NCBI GenBank assembly: GCA_013400115.1
Contig: VXBP01002539.1
Span: 1-64,000 of the forward strand
Origin: Rhinopomastus cyanomelas
Taxonomy: Eukaryota > Chordata > Aves > Bucerotiformes > Rhinopomastidae
Reading direction: 5' to 3'
DNA: 64,000 nt
Shown one piece after another: positions 46,934 through 58,600 of this stretch (its first letter is position 1; each line of letters opens with the position of its first letter). The translations under genes and the position numbers were made by a program. A model generated the notes under the pieces. It had not been told where the DNA came from, searched no databases, and saw only the letters and a list, made by a program, of their open reading frames with translations.

Positions 46934-47654
46934 TATCATAGAATTGTTAAGATTGGAAAAGTCCTTTAAAATCATAGAGTCCAACCATTAACCCTGCTGT
47001 ACCAAGCCCATAGCTAAAGATGCTTATCTGCACAACTTTCAAACACATCCAGAGATGGAGATTGAACTCTCTCACTGGGCAGCCTGTTCCAATGCCTGAT
47101 GACTATTTCAGGCAATAATTGTTTCTTAGTGTCTAACCTAACCTTCCCCGGCACAATTTGAGGCCAGTTCCTCTCATCCTGTTATTCATTACTTTTGAGA
47201 ACACCCGTGTCTCTAGGACTTCCTTTCAGGTACTTGCAGATAACAGTAAGGTCTCCTATCAGACTCTTCTTCCCCCCCCCCCCCCCCCCCCNNNNNNNNN
47301 NNNNNNNNNNNNNNNNNNNNNNNNNNNNNNNNNNNNNNNNNNNNNNNNNNNGCCCCAGCTCCCTCAGCTGTTTGTCATAAGGCTTGTTCTCCAGACCTTG
47401 ACCAGCTTTGTTGCTCTTCTTTGGACCTGCTCCAGCACCTCAATGTCTTTCTGGTATTGAGATGCCCAAAACTGAACCCAGTACTGGAGGTGTGGCCTCA
47501 CCAGTGCTGAGTACAAGAGGACAATCCCTTCCCTATTCCTGCTAACTATTTCTGATACAAGCCAGGATGTCACTGGCCTTCTTGTCCACCTGAGTTCACT
47601 GCTGTCTAATAGTCATCCAATGATTTATCAATACCCCCAGGTCTCTTTCCGTTG
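46934..47654 (-). mobile_element. CR1 LINE 3' part, interrupted by an assembly gap
   Basis: Minus-strand CR1 of the GTTGGA subfamily: tail and 3' UTR at 46934-47010 ('gattggaaaagtcctttaaa', 'tcatagagtccaacc'), ORF2 C-terminus on both sides of the gap, and L-E-Q-V-Q-R-R-A-T-K-L at about 47400-47440. It extends to 'cccccaggtctctttcc' at 47654. The element is collinear across the gap. Confidence 0.92.
47292..47351. other. 60-N assembly gap preceded by 20 C
   Basis: Bases 47272-47291 are a run of 20 C followed by 60 N. Other CR1 copies have no such C tract here and would need only about 20 bases to bridge, so both the C run and the gap size look artificial. Confidence 0.9.
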
Positions 47655-49807
47655 AGCAGTAATAGTGAGTAGTAATGTAAATTTTAAATATGCTAATAAT
47701 TTATAGCAAAGCCTTTTGCTGGGAAGCTGTCATGCTTTTAATGTTTAAGCTCATTTTCTAATTTATATAATGTTCATATAAATAGCCCATATCTAATTAA
47801 GCAATTTATATAATCCCAAATCTTGTTCTTCTGTCAAAAAGAGAGTTTCATTATCCTGTTCAAGGTCCCCTTTGTTAGTCAGCTCTGTTGGACAAGTGAG
47901 GTGGCTTTGAAACATATCTAGACTTTGCAAGAGGGCTGGAAGAGAACTCTCAAGTGTTTTAATAGCTTTAATTATAAATACGACTATCCTGTGGTTTTAG
48001 AGTCACATTATGTTTTGTGTTTCATTTTTACCTGCTCCTCTTGTTTTACATTCAGCTGCAAATTCTCTGCAATGCTGGCCCATATTCTTTGCACTGTAGT
48101 TTTTGTGTGATGTTACAAAGGTTTGGAAGGAGGTGGGAGCAGGAATAGGGTAGGGTGTTATAATTCCTGTGGCATGTGAGTAGTGTTACGTCTGGGTGCA
48201 TACGCAGTGTGCAATTTCAGTGTTCCAGAGTGACTTCCTAATTATCATGAATTTGCTAGTGATGGTTTCTCTGTGGCATTGATAGGGCCTGTCTAGACAG
48301 ATTTAGTGCGGTAATGTGTGCCCAGAGATCTCACATGAGGGAAATAAAATAAACAGGAAAATATTTCCAACGTAGCAGAGCTTCTGTGAAGATTAATTCA
48401 TTAATATTTTAAACACATTTGAGGATTATCAGATAAGGAGCACAATGTAAGTGTGAAGTAATAACATATGTATTTGTATTCCTAATGTAAAATACATTAC
48501 TGCAGTTCTGTTTCCATTAGCTATCTTGTGTATGTTAAGTATTTTCCATGGGGAAATCAGTCCTCATCTCTATTCTGCGCTGACATGAAATTGTAGAATT
48601 TTATTTAAAGGTTAAGATGTGATCTGATGGATATTCTCTTCCTGAATGAAAAAATTTGCTTTTAAATAGTGAAATAAATCCACATGGAATATTATCTTTG
48701 GAGAAAACTGTGAAGACTGTTAAAATGGTCAAGAAAGGCCTTTAAAAGTCTTACAGCTATTTTTAGGGACATCTCTTTGTAATAGGGAAAATAATACTAA
48801 AAATGTTGTGTAGTTAAGGATGAAAATTTAGAGATTGACTCGGTAGGAATTTATTACAGGTTTCCTTGCTACCTGCTTTCATTTCCACTTTGATGTATGA
48901 GGAGGCATTCTGACAACTGGAGGACCCACTTTGACAGCTATACTTAAGTGATTTCCATGGAAAGTTTTTGAAGGAGTTGAATGTGGTTTTCCCCGTTTCC
49001 CCTTGTTTTTCATTTAGCCTCTGAAAAGGCAGAAGGGAAACCTCAGCAGCATGACAAATCTGAACTGGGCTTGCTTAAGGGGAACAATGTGAGTTTTCCG
49101 AGGTTTGCTAAACTTTGCAAGACTTTCTTCAAATATAGAACCTTCAGCCTTTTGCAGGGAGGACTTGTAAGGATCTTCCAAAGAGCCATTACTTTTGAGG
49201 ACTTGGTATCCATGGTCCTGGTGTTTTCCATCCCTTTCCTGACTAGTTCCCTGGCACCTTAAAAGCCGCAGCCCTACTGAAAGTCTCCTTTTTCTGTTTT
49301 ATGGTCCACAGCAGCCTCTCAGCAGCTCTTCCAGGACAAATCCATATCTTTCTCTGTTGGATATTTCTTGGTTTTGATTTCCAGATACAGGGAACTTGAA
49401 TTTACTTTCGATTACTTTTGATCAGGCACTACTCCCAAGAGATCTTGCCTAGGCTTCAAGGAGTGAATCCTAAAATGTGGTAAAGCTTGCCTCTTTCTAG
49501 AGATCTTTGCTCTCCTGGAGAAAATGAGAATGAAACCCTTAGGCTGCTGAAATGGTGTTTAAAGGAGTGACCTTGATTACACCCTCATGAAAATACTGGA
49601 GCTGGATTGTCTTCCAACAGTTTATTGGGACAACAGCAGAGATCTGATGTTCCTGATGTTTTAACTTCTGTAGGTTAATACTTATGTATTTGAGCTTCTA
49701 AGAGCTCAAATTTGGACAGGTCTCTGTTTTACAGCTGATGCAGATGAGAGATAATCCCTGGTGTTTACATGTGTAGGCAGTTTAGCTCTGGTCTTGTGTT
49801 CACATGT
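47655..49807. other. Unique non-coding stretch with one weak exon candidate
   Basis: About 2.2 kb without transposons. A plus-strand segment 49018-49088 lies between TTTTTCATTTAG and a consensus donor AAT|GTGAGT and is open in two frames (see findings). Nothing else stands out. Confidence 0.4.
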
Positions 49808-49938
49808 AATCGTAGAATGATTTGATGTAGGTTAGACGGGACTGCAAAGATCATCTGGTTCTAACATCCCTGCTATAGACAGGGACAACTCTAAACTAGA
49901 CCAGGTTTCTCAGAGCCCCATCCTTGAACACTTCCACC
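49808..49938 (-). mobile_element. CR1 LINE, short diverged 3' end
   Basis: 'cgtagaatgatttgatgtag', 'actgcaaagatcatctggtt', 'aaactagaccaggtttctca' and 'ccttgaacacttcca' match the minus-strand CR1 3' end also seen at 42659-42829. Confidence 0.8.
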
Positions 49939-51856
49939 GTGCTTTGTTTAACGTTTTTCTCAGAGTGGCCAAGCTGGTGAGGCACAGCTTGGTTTCAGTT
50001 CAAGACCAAGAGCCCATATGGTTCTGATGTAGATACTCAGTGCTTTCAAGAGTTACGTTGTGGCTGGTGGTTCAGATATTGTCCATTCAAGATTATCATT
50101 CAGGTAGAAGAGATTTTAACCACTAGAACTGGGAGGCTCAAAGACTGGAGAATAGATATAAATTTTCCATTGTAGATGTGGGCTTTCATTAGCGATACGT
50201 GCCGGGATGATAATTATCATGTGTCTTCTGGTTTTCCTTCCAAGGTTTGTTCTTTAGCAGGTATTTCATAGCCCGTGAGACAGAGAGCATCTACCCTAAC
50301 TGAGTATTACATACGTTGTGAAAAGACTAATAATTTTTGACAACACTATTCAATTCTGTTTTCTTTCGCATTGTCTTAATTGCTAGAGCTGATAGACTAT
50401 CTGGTATTTATTTGAAACACATATTTGACAGTCTTTTTTGGTCTCTGAGTCAGTTTTTTAAAATGGAGGAAAACAATTCAATCAGTGTTACGTAAATATA
50501 TCTACTTCAATAAGCCATGATTTTCATTCAACCAAATAAGGGTCATACATAAAGAGCTAGGCTAATTATCACTTTATATATGGCTTTACATGCAAGAGAG
50601 GCTTGGGTTGGGGCTTTTGCTAAAGTTATTGTTAAATAAAGTAGTACCTTGTATCTAGAAATCAAGCAGAAAATTCTATGATGAAAAATTTCCACGTGAC
50701 TCATACTCTCACCAGGTTAGGCTTCAGAGACTCAAGGACTGAATTCTCGAATGGAAATTCCTTCTTAAGAGAAGCAGATACATGTTATTCCTTCCTCTTT
50801 TTTTAGTATCGACTACAATTTCAAAATGACTGTATTTCTTGGAATTGCAGTGCTCTTTAAAATAGATTAGAATTACAGAGTGAATTTTAATATTTCCTAA
50901 ATTTGTAAAGTAGAAAAACCTACCAGAGTCATCTAGAACACGTTTGCATGGAGTTTTTTAAATAGTATGTGGTCTCATAGTATGTTTTGAATAAATGAGA
51001 ATAAAACTGAGATATCAGTTGCTGGAGCATTCTGTAGTTTGCTAGATTGCAAATATTTTAAAAGTTTAGTATTATGTTTGGAAAATACTTTAGTATTTCA
51101 AAAACTTTTCTTCTCTACATCTGCTTTTGTGCTGCCTTTGGAATCATCATCATACCTCATACTACAAGTTTTTTTCTTAATCTCTAGCAGTTTAAACTGT
51201 ACTTAGCTTACTAGGAACTGAATTCTTTCTGACAGTGCTCAGCTGTCTGTTGCTGCTTACCCCGGGACAAAATTTTAAGTCGAAAAAGTTTTAGCAGAAA
51301 ACTCTTGGTTTGAAGTTTGTGTGAGACAGAGTTGTAACTGAGTAGACAGAAAGGTGACATCAGAAGCCTTGGTACTGATTGTAGTTGTCTCCAGGTCCCT
51401 GCACATGATAAGGTTTTAATTAAGTTAATCTAAAGTAGTATCTGTGACTATTCTTTGTTGACAAGAGACGTTGATACAGAAATAGGAAATGCTCATTTTC
51501 ACTTCATTATTTCGCTTGCCATTGGATTCAAGTTGTATGATGTTTTCTGATGATATAGAAAAAAAATATACACTTTTAAAAATTATCGTTGACAGGACAA
51601 AGAAATTTGATTTAAAATCATAAACGTCTTGTTATTCCCTAATGCAGTGTGTCAAATCTGCCGCAGACGTGAACACTGATATGAGGTGATCTGAAATTTC
51701 CTTTGGTGTAATTTGTTTTGCTGGGTTTTGTAGGACTTGCCTGCATGGGTTGTACGATACCCCTTTGCTCCGATTCCAAAACCCATGATTGCATTGCTTT
51801 TCAGATGCAGGACAGATCATTCCTATCAGAATCCAGCAGTTATTGGTTTTAGTGGG
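49939..51856. other. Unique non-coding stretch
   Basis: About 1.9 kb. A minus-strand frame of about 87 codons at 51895-51632 is lysine-rich only because of the adjacent TTTTG repeat. No reliable exon. Confidence 0.45.
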
Positions 51857-51883
51857 TTTTTGTTTTGTTTTGTTTTGTTTTTG
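51857..51883. repeat. (TTTTG)n simple repeat
   Basis: About five TTTTG units, seen directly. Confidence 0.9.
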
Positions 51884-54800
51884 GTATCCTACCAAAGCTT
51901 GTGACTGTCAAAGGAACATGTTAAAGGACAAAGTCAGAATTTGGAGTTTCATTACTTTCATTTGTTCATTATTTATGATTTGTATTTCCTGATTACTTCA
52001 GAATGATGACTGCTTTAAAAGTTGTGTCTAAATGAGACTTGTTTTATTATGAAGTAGATTAACCCTGGCAGTTGTTGAAGGTATTATCATGACTCTAGTT
52101 GCTTTCCATTTCCTTCTTCCATGTAGTCACATAACATGCTTGAGTATGGAGCTGTGAGAGGAATTCAAGGACTAAGGTGTGTGCACGTAGTTGCCAACCT
52201 CTTGGGATAGAGCTTTTGTCACATGGCAGAGCTCAGTTTAAACTATCACACGGCTTCCTAGACCGCATTTGAAATGTGAGGACAATTAGTTTAACATTGT
52301 GCAGATACAAGGGATAATTATGCCTTGCAGTACTGCTGAAATCTCCAAAGAGCTCTCATGACAGGATCCCTGAAAAGTTGATTGCTAGCATGTAGTAACT
52401 AACAAAAGAGTAATACATAGGAAAACAATAATTACTGAAAAAAACTCTCATAAATTTTCTTAATGGTATTTACTCATCACCTCTGTGAAATAACTTGCTG
52501 TTTCTTGTAGGAACAGGAAATTGGGCTGCATTTACTCTGAAAAGCAGTTGGTTCCCCACAAAGTACATGAGCAGGATTGGTACAATATCTGTGGTGTGAA
52601 ACAGAACGCTTATGCACGTGACCATGAAAACATGACCGTTGAACAGAGGATTTTCAATCTTTGCTTAGTCAGTAGAGTGATGCTGTACAATGCTAGTGAC
52701 ATTCAGACAGATAGTTGCATGAGATGGAATTAACATTACCCGGGGCAATGGAGGTGCCTGCATAGCCTATTGCTGCCATGATTTGCATCTAAACCCAGGA
52801 AACAGCACAGAGTAATCATGCATTAAAGAACAGCTGCTCTTTAAAGAGCTGTATTTTCTCCTCTTCTTTGACAACTGCTTATACTGGCAAATTTGTACTG
52901 ATCTTAAATCATGTATGAATTAAAGCATTTATTCATATACTCATTAGAAATGGTACTATTACTTAAAAAATGAATGGAACGTAAAATGTTAATCAAATCT
53001 CCATTTGCTGACAATCCTGTTGGTCTGAGGACACTTTGTCTTTAACTTTTTATTCAGCTTAATCAAGACTGTGGTGCTCGCCAGGAGCTGGTGAATTGGA
53101 CCCCCTCAACCCAGTGTATGAGAGTTAGTATGTATGGACAAAACAACTTCATAAAATATAGCATACTTGCTCTTTTAAAGAATACTGTGTTTTTAGATAA
53201 CGGAGCGGGCTCGTGAAAGTAATTAATGTCACAGCGACTAAACTCCCAATGTTTAGTGGCTTTCATCAATAGAAAAAGGACTGTATCTAGGTCATAGTGT
53301 GCATGGCTGTTTTTTAATTTCATCTTACGTTTGATGTACACTGTAATTATTAAATGCTTTTGTCTCATTCCTGGAATACTTTTAACATTGCAGTTTGTGT
53401 TAGAGAGTTAAAACCAGCTTTTAGTTAAAATATAAAAATATTATTAAACTAGTCAAGATGTTGTTTTGCTCTTCTGGTTTTCCTGCTCTCATTACTGGTG
53501 GCAAAATGCTTTGAATTTTAAGTAAAGTCTTGTGGTCTGTTTTTATCAAGCTTCGTTAGAATCCTTGGGTTACTTATACTGTACAAATTGTAAAGGAATT
53601 ACTGGAAATGCTGACAACTTTTTAAACTAAACAGGTTGTGAATCACTCAATAATGAGAGAAATACATGAAAATGGTAGTTTTGATATCATTTTTTTAAAA
53701 GTAGACTGTCTAAGAAAAGGGAGATAACTTACAACATGTACTACTGGCTAGATCTTTACAGTAGATGGGGAGGAATGCATCCTACTTCTACTGATAGTGT
53801 AGCTTGCATACATCAGTGTGAGAGGGAAGATAAATTTTAATGGGCTGCTTTGGCTGCTCTAGTTGGCTGATACTGCTATTGGGAAATTACATGAGATTTA
53901 CTGAAAGCTTTGAAAAGTATCTCTGTGTTTTCTGTTGTTTTCCCATGCATGGTTAAAATATTCCACATATTTTAAATTAAAAAAAAAAATAATTTCTTAC
54001 CATTAAATCAAAATAATACAAAAAGAATCTTCTCTAGTGGATGATATGAAAGTTCCAGTAAGTGTAAGTTCACTTCAGGACTTTCACGCTAACAGATTCT
54101 GTATCTTGTACTTTGAAAGATGATTATTTTTCTCTTTGAGCAAGCATAAGCTAGAGGTTTTGAAATTACTCCTAGAAGGTCCATCTTGAACATTTAGGGA
54201 TTTTTTGTTTGACTGCCCAACTTCCAGCAGACTCCTGGTCTGTGCTGCTGTGGCTAAGGTAGCTGGAAGCGGGGAGGACTCCAGCAGAGCATCCCCAGAG
54301 CACCGCTGGCTGAGGCTCTGGAGTTCCTGGCTGCACGCCAGAGGATGCTACATTCACAGAGATGGAGCATTTCCACAAACCTCCTGCGTTATGTCTTTGT
54401 GCACTTAGGGGAGAGTGGTGATCCCTCTCTGTAACAGACAGCAGGTTCTCTTGATTAAGTCATTTTGGACAGCTTCAGGTGAAAGTTTACGTGGGCGTTC
54501 CATAGCGCTGTATTATCTGAGTCTTAGCAAATTCTTGCCGTGTTATACGAGTAGAGTTCATTCATAGAAATTCAAGCACTACATGTCGATCCTGCTATTA
54601 ATTTAAACGAAAAAATTGGCTCTATTGGTGAGTGAAGAGCAGGTATGAGTGGTAAATAGTATCAAGTGCCACAGGATGTGAATCCCAGCCACCTCTTGGG
54701 AATCATGTAGAACTTACTGCTTGGTTAGAGGGGAGCAGAGTGCTGATTTGTTTCCATTACTCCAAAAAGTCCTGGTTTAAAGCAGCATCATTAGAGAATG

Positions 54801-55342
54801 CCATTTTGTATTGTGAAAATATGGAAAGAACTATCCTGGCATGTGGGAAACATCAGTTCAGTACATGACCAACATGGACTACTTGGCTAGGCAGCATGCC
54901 AGGGTCGATCTGTTTGGACATCTGGTTTGGCCTTCTTGAAATGGAAGTGTGCACCTCAGCTCACTTCCAAAACTGAATGTATTCCCAAGTGCATAGCCAG
55001 GGACAACGACTTCTTCCAAAGGTGCCTTCACCTTACTTGTAGATACCTAAATTAAGATTAGATTTCTAATTTTCAGCTGGCTGAAGACAGGTGAGATGGA
55101 TCCCAGTGCTAGCGCCTTGGTACCAATTCCTTTTTTCCTCATTGTAAAACAGAAGTATTATAGTGTGTGTATGCATTTTGTTTATTTTATAATTATTTTA
55201 TTATACAAGTATTAAGTATGTATAGTATTTAGGCAACTCAACAATGAGGTTCTGCAGCTACTCAAGGTAGATAGCAAATTATCCTGTACAGATAGATCCT
55301 TCTAGATCTGCTGTTAGATTGGTTTTTGACAAAAACACTGCA
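51884..55342. other. Unique non-coding stretch
   Basis: About 3.5 kb without a recognised transposon. A plus-strand frame at 52511-52733 follows a good acceptor (TTGCTGTTTCTTGTAG) and is the only candidate exon, discussed in findings. Confidence 0.45.
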
Positions 55343-55600
55343 TAGGGGCAATGGGTGTGAGCTGGAACACAGGAGGTTTCACATAAATATGAGAAGGAAC
55401 TTCTTCACAGTGAGGGTGACAGAGCACTGGAAGAGACTTCCCAGGGGAGTTGTGGAGTCTCCTTCACCGGAGACGTTTAAGACCCTCCTGGATGTGTTCC
55501 TGTGTGACTTGATCTAGTTGATCCTGCTGTGGCGGGGGGATCGGACTAGATGATCTTTTGAGGTCCCTTCCAACCCCTAATGATTCTATGATTCTATGAT
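55343..55600 (+). mobile_element. CR1 LINE, 5'-truncated 3' end with full tail
   Basis: The ORF2 C-terminus is open from 'taggggcaatggg' to the stop at 55517 (ending F-L-C-D-L-I). A 3' UTR with 'ggatcggactagatgatctt' and 'gaggtcccttccaacccc' and two ATTCTATG units follow. It is well preserved. Confidence 0.95.
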
Positions 55601-58600
55601 TTCTGCCCATTTATCTGTATATTATTCTTGGAAGCTCTCACAGTACTCCTAATAAAAATTATTTGATCTGAGAAATAACATATCTGCCACATAGAATATT
55701 CTCTGTGTTTTGGGAAAAGTGCCCTGGAGTTAAACATGTGAGGGCAAAATCTCTTTGTAGTAGATGAGAAATTAAGTCTCCTGGTCTCTTCTTGTCATCT
55801 ACCTGAACACTAGGTTGGATTTGTAAATTATTTCAGGTTTGTTGTTGATTGCTGCTTAGAATATTTAGCCACAACATGAATAGAAAAACTGTTTTGCGTA
55901 AGTTGGTTCATTACGTGACAGTGTTTTTCACCTACTAGCCTGCACAGGCATTGAACGTCACTGGTAACTTCAGCCTTCTGCATTCGTTCCTCTGGTAACT
56001 AAGGAAGTCTGTACAGGAGCTGTAGAATCTGAAATCGGTGAACTAGCCCCTGGTGTATTCTGAACTGGAACTTAATAGACTCTTCACTAAACACTGTTAA
56101 GGTATTTATAGAGAATTACATGGGAACCTATACAACAGAAATATGAGAGTTCAGAAAATAACTGTGGGCTTCTTCATTTCAACAAGGTTGAAAACATTGG
56201 CTATCTATTTCAGGCTGTGTATGGCACAAGGCCTGGTGAAAGTACTTGGCTGAATAAAGAAGAAAGGTTCCTGGAAAATACTCTTTGCCTGATTTGGTTG
56301 TGCTCGTCCACCTTTCAGTAAACCAGCCGATCTGCCGGGAAAAAAGGGTCAAGGAGTTGGGCACACAGATCCTCCTTCAGATCTGGACTGGATCTGTGTT
56401 CAAGGTGCTGTACGTGGCCCAAGTCAAGGTGCAATGAGGAGAGCTAGTTTTGGCTTTCACGAAGGCGAGAAGGCTTTTTTGTGCAATGGAAATGTTCCAT
56501 TCCACAGATTTTTAGTGTTGCTTGATGCCGTTTTTTGTGTCCAGTGGTACAGCGTGTTGAGGTCTGCACACAACCAACCAGCTGATCCTTTCGCTGAAAT
56601 GAGCTCCTGCCTTTGGAACGCTGCGGTACCGCTGTAGCAATGAAACATGTATTTCATAACTGCAAGGCAGTGCAAGATGGAAAGTGTTAGTGTACGTGCA
56701 AATTAATTTGTATTTTTAAAGTCACAAAAGGTATTTTTTCTTTATTTTTTTCATCCAGCCTTTACACTGCGGGTTAAAAAAGCTGAAAGCATATGGTAGC
56801 AATTTTTTAACCTCTCTACATGAGGTGCTTGTCGACAGAGGTCCGTACGTCCAAAGCTAGTTAATAACAGCTGCAGGCCAAAGTTCCTTTAAGAGCTATT
56901 GGTGTGTTCCAAGATTCTCAAAGACTTTGAGCAAGTGAAGCTGGCCACAAGGGAAAGCAGCAGGTCTGCATTCTGCTTGTTAAGTGAACCCAGTTTGAAC
57001 AGAAAAAAATGTGGCAGAAAGTCAGAATTTTCATGCTATAAAATTTGACCATAAAAGATCAGATAGGATTGGATGGTAGGTAGGCTGCTGCAGTTTAACC
57101 TCAGTGAACCATTGGCTTCAGTCAAAGACTGTACTTGGCTGTTTGCTTCACTGAACATATTTATGGGGGGTTTTGAGGAAAATTTGTAAGAATAAGGATA
57201 CCAAGTACTTTTTTAAAAAAAATCAGACAATCCTTAAATGTAGGTCTAAGATTCTGTTTGTGTTTTTAATCTCTAAGCTATGAAGTACAAAGGGAAGAAT
57301 GCATGTGAAGAAGAAAAAAAAAGCCGTTGTCTTGGCCTTGTGCTGCTTTCTCAGTTTTTATATTACTTTGCATTTTTGCCATGTTCTTTTCAAAGCTGGA
57401 GTGAATTATAATCAAGAGATTGCCCTCCAGACTGCTTTCCATGCAGTTCATAGTTGCTTTGCAGTTTGGAAGAAGTTGGGACTTAAAACATGAAATCCCT
57501 TTCTCCAAAGCTATGATCTCTATATTTTTATCTATAGCTGAAAACTTTCATGGTTTATTAATGCCTTTATCAGAAAAAAGCTCTTTAGAAGCATTTAGAG
57601 GGCACAAGGCTGTGTGGTTGGTTGTCTGCCAGTCATAATAAACAATACTCATCACTGTTGTTCAAGTGGAGTGTGAGGCAGGATGCTCAACAGTTGCTGC
57701 TGGTTTTGCTCTCTACGCCAGAATGATGTTGGATGAAAAGCTGAGGTTTGTGGTACATTTCTAGGACGCTGAGTGCCCCTAGGTGGTCACAACTAAAAGT
57801 ACAGTACAGCAGCAGTGGCTTTTCCTTGCTCATCTTGTTCTTACTGATGGATAACTAACTGCTGCTGGACACTGGGTGTTGATCTCAGCCTCTGTGTTAG
57901 GAGTGTTAGGAGGCACTTCTGTTAAAGAAGCGTTTCTATTCCTTTGATAAGCCTCAGCTTTACAGATGATCTTTTATGTGGTATTAAATTTAATCTGCAA
58001 ATTGCTGACATACTGAAGTGGCAGTCTATCATTACTCCCACTTATGGCTCCAATTTAGCCCTTGCCATTGCAGTTGTCATGTGGCTATGGCATGCAGCGC
58101 GGGCGGTCAGCGGATCAGTACCACTTTTCCTTCCTTTTTAACAAAATCTTTTTATTATACAGTCCATTGATAAGATTGTGTTACTGCTTTTCAGTTTTTT
58201 ACATACATGAACTGTTTTGAGGATAAATTGCTTTCTGAGTCGTTTTGGGGTGTTTTACATTCCATTTCTCTGCTGTATTTGACCCATGTAAGTAATGAAA
58301 TGACACAGAAATTATACCACTTCTAAATGCACATTTCCAAAGTCACACAATCAGCTGTTTTAAAAACACTCATTTATAATTCATTGATCCTTAGAAGAAA
58401 GATCCTTATGCATTGTAAGAATTGCTGTTCCAACTTGTATACAAATGTGTAATTGATTTGGCACTGTAAGGGAAGGACCCATGGCTCAAACGATGGTAAT
58501 ATGATTTCCAAAGATTGTGGAGCCACTTCCAGATGTTAGGGTTTTTAAACTGAACTGCAGTGCTGTGTAATAATACAACTTATTTTAGTCTTCATCAAAG

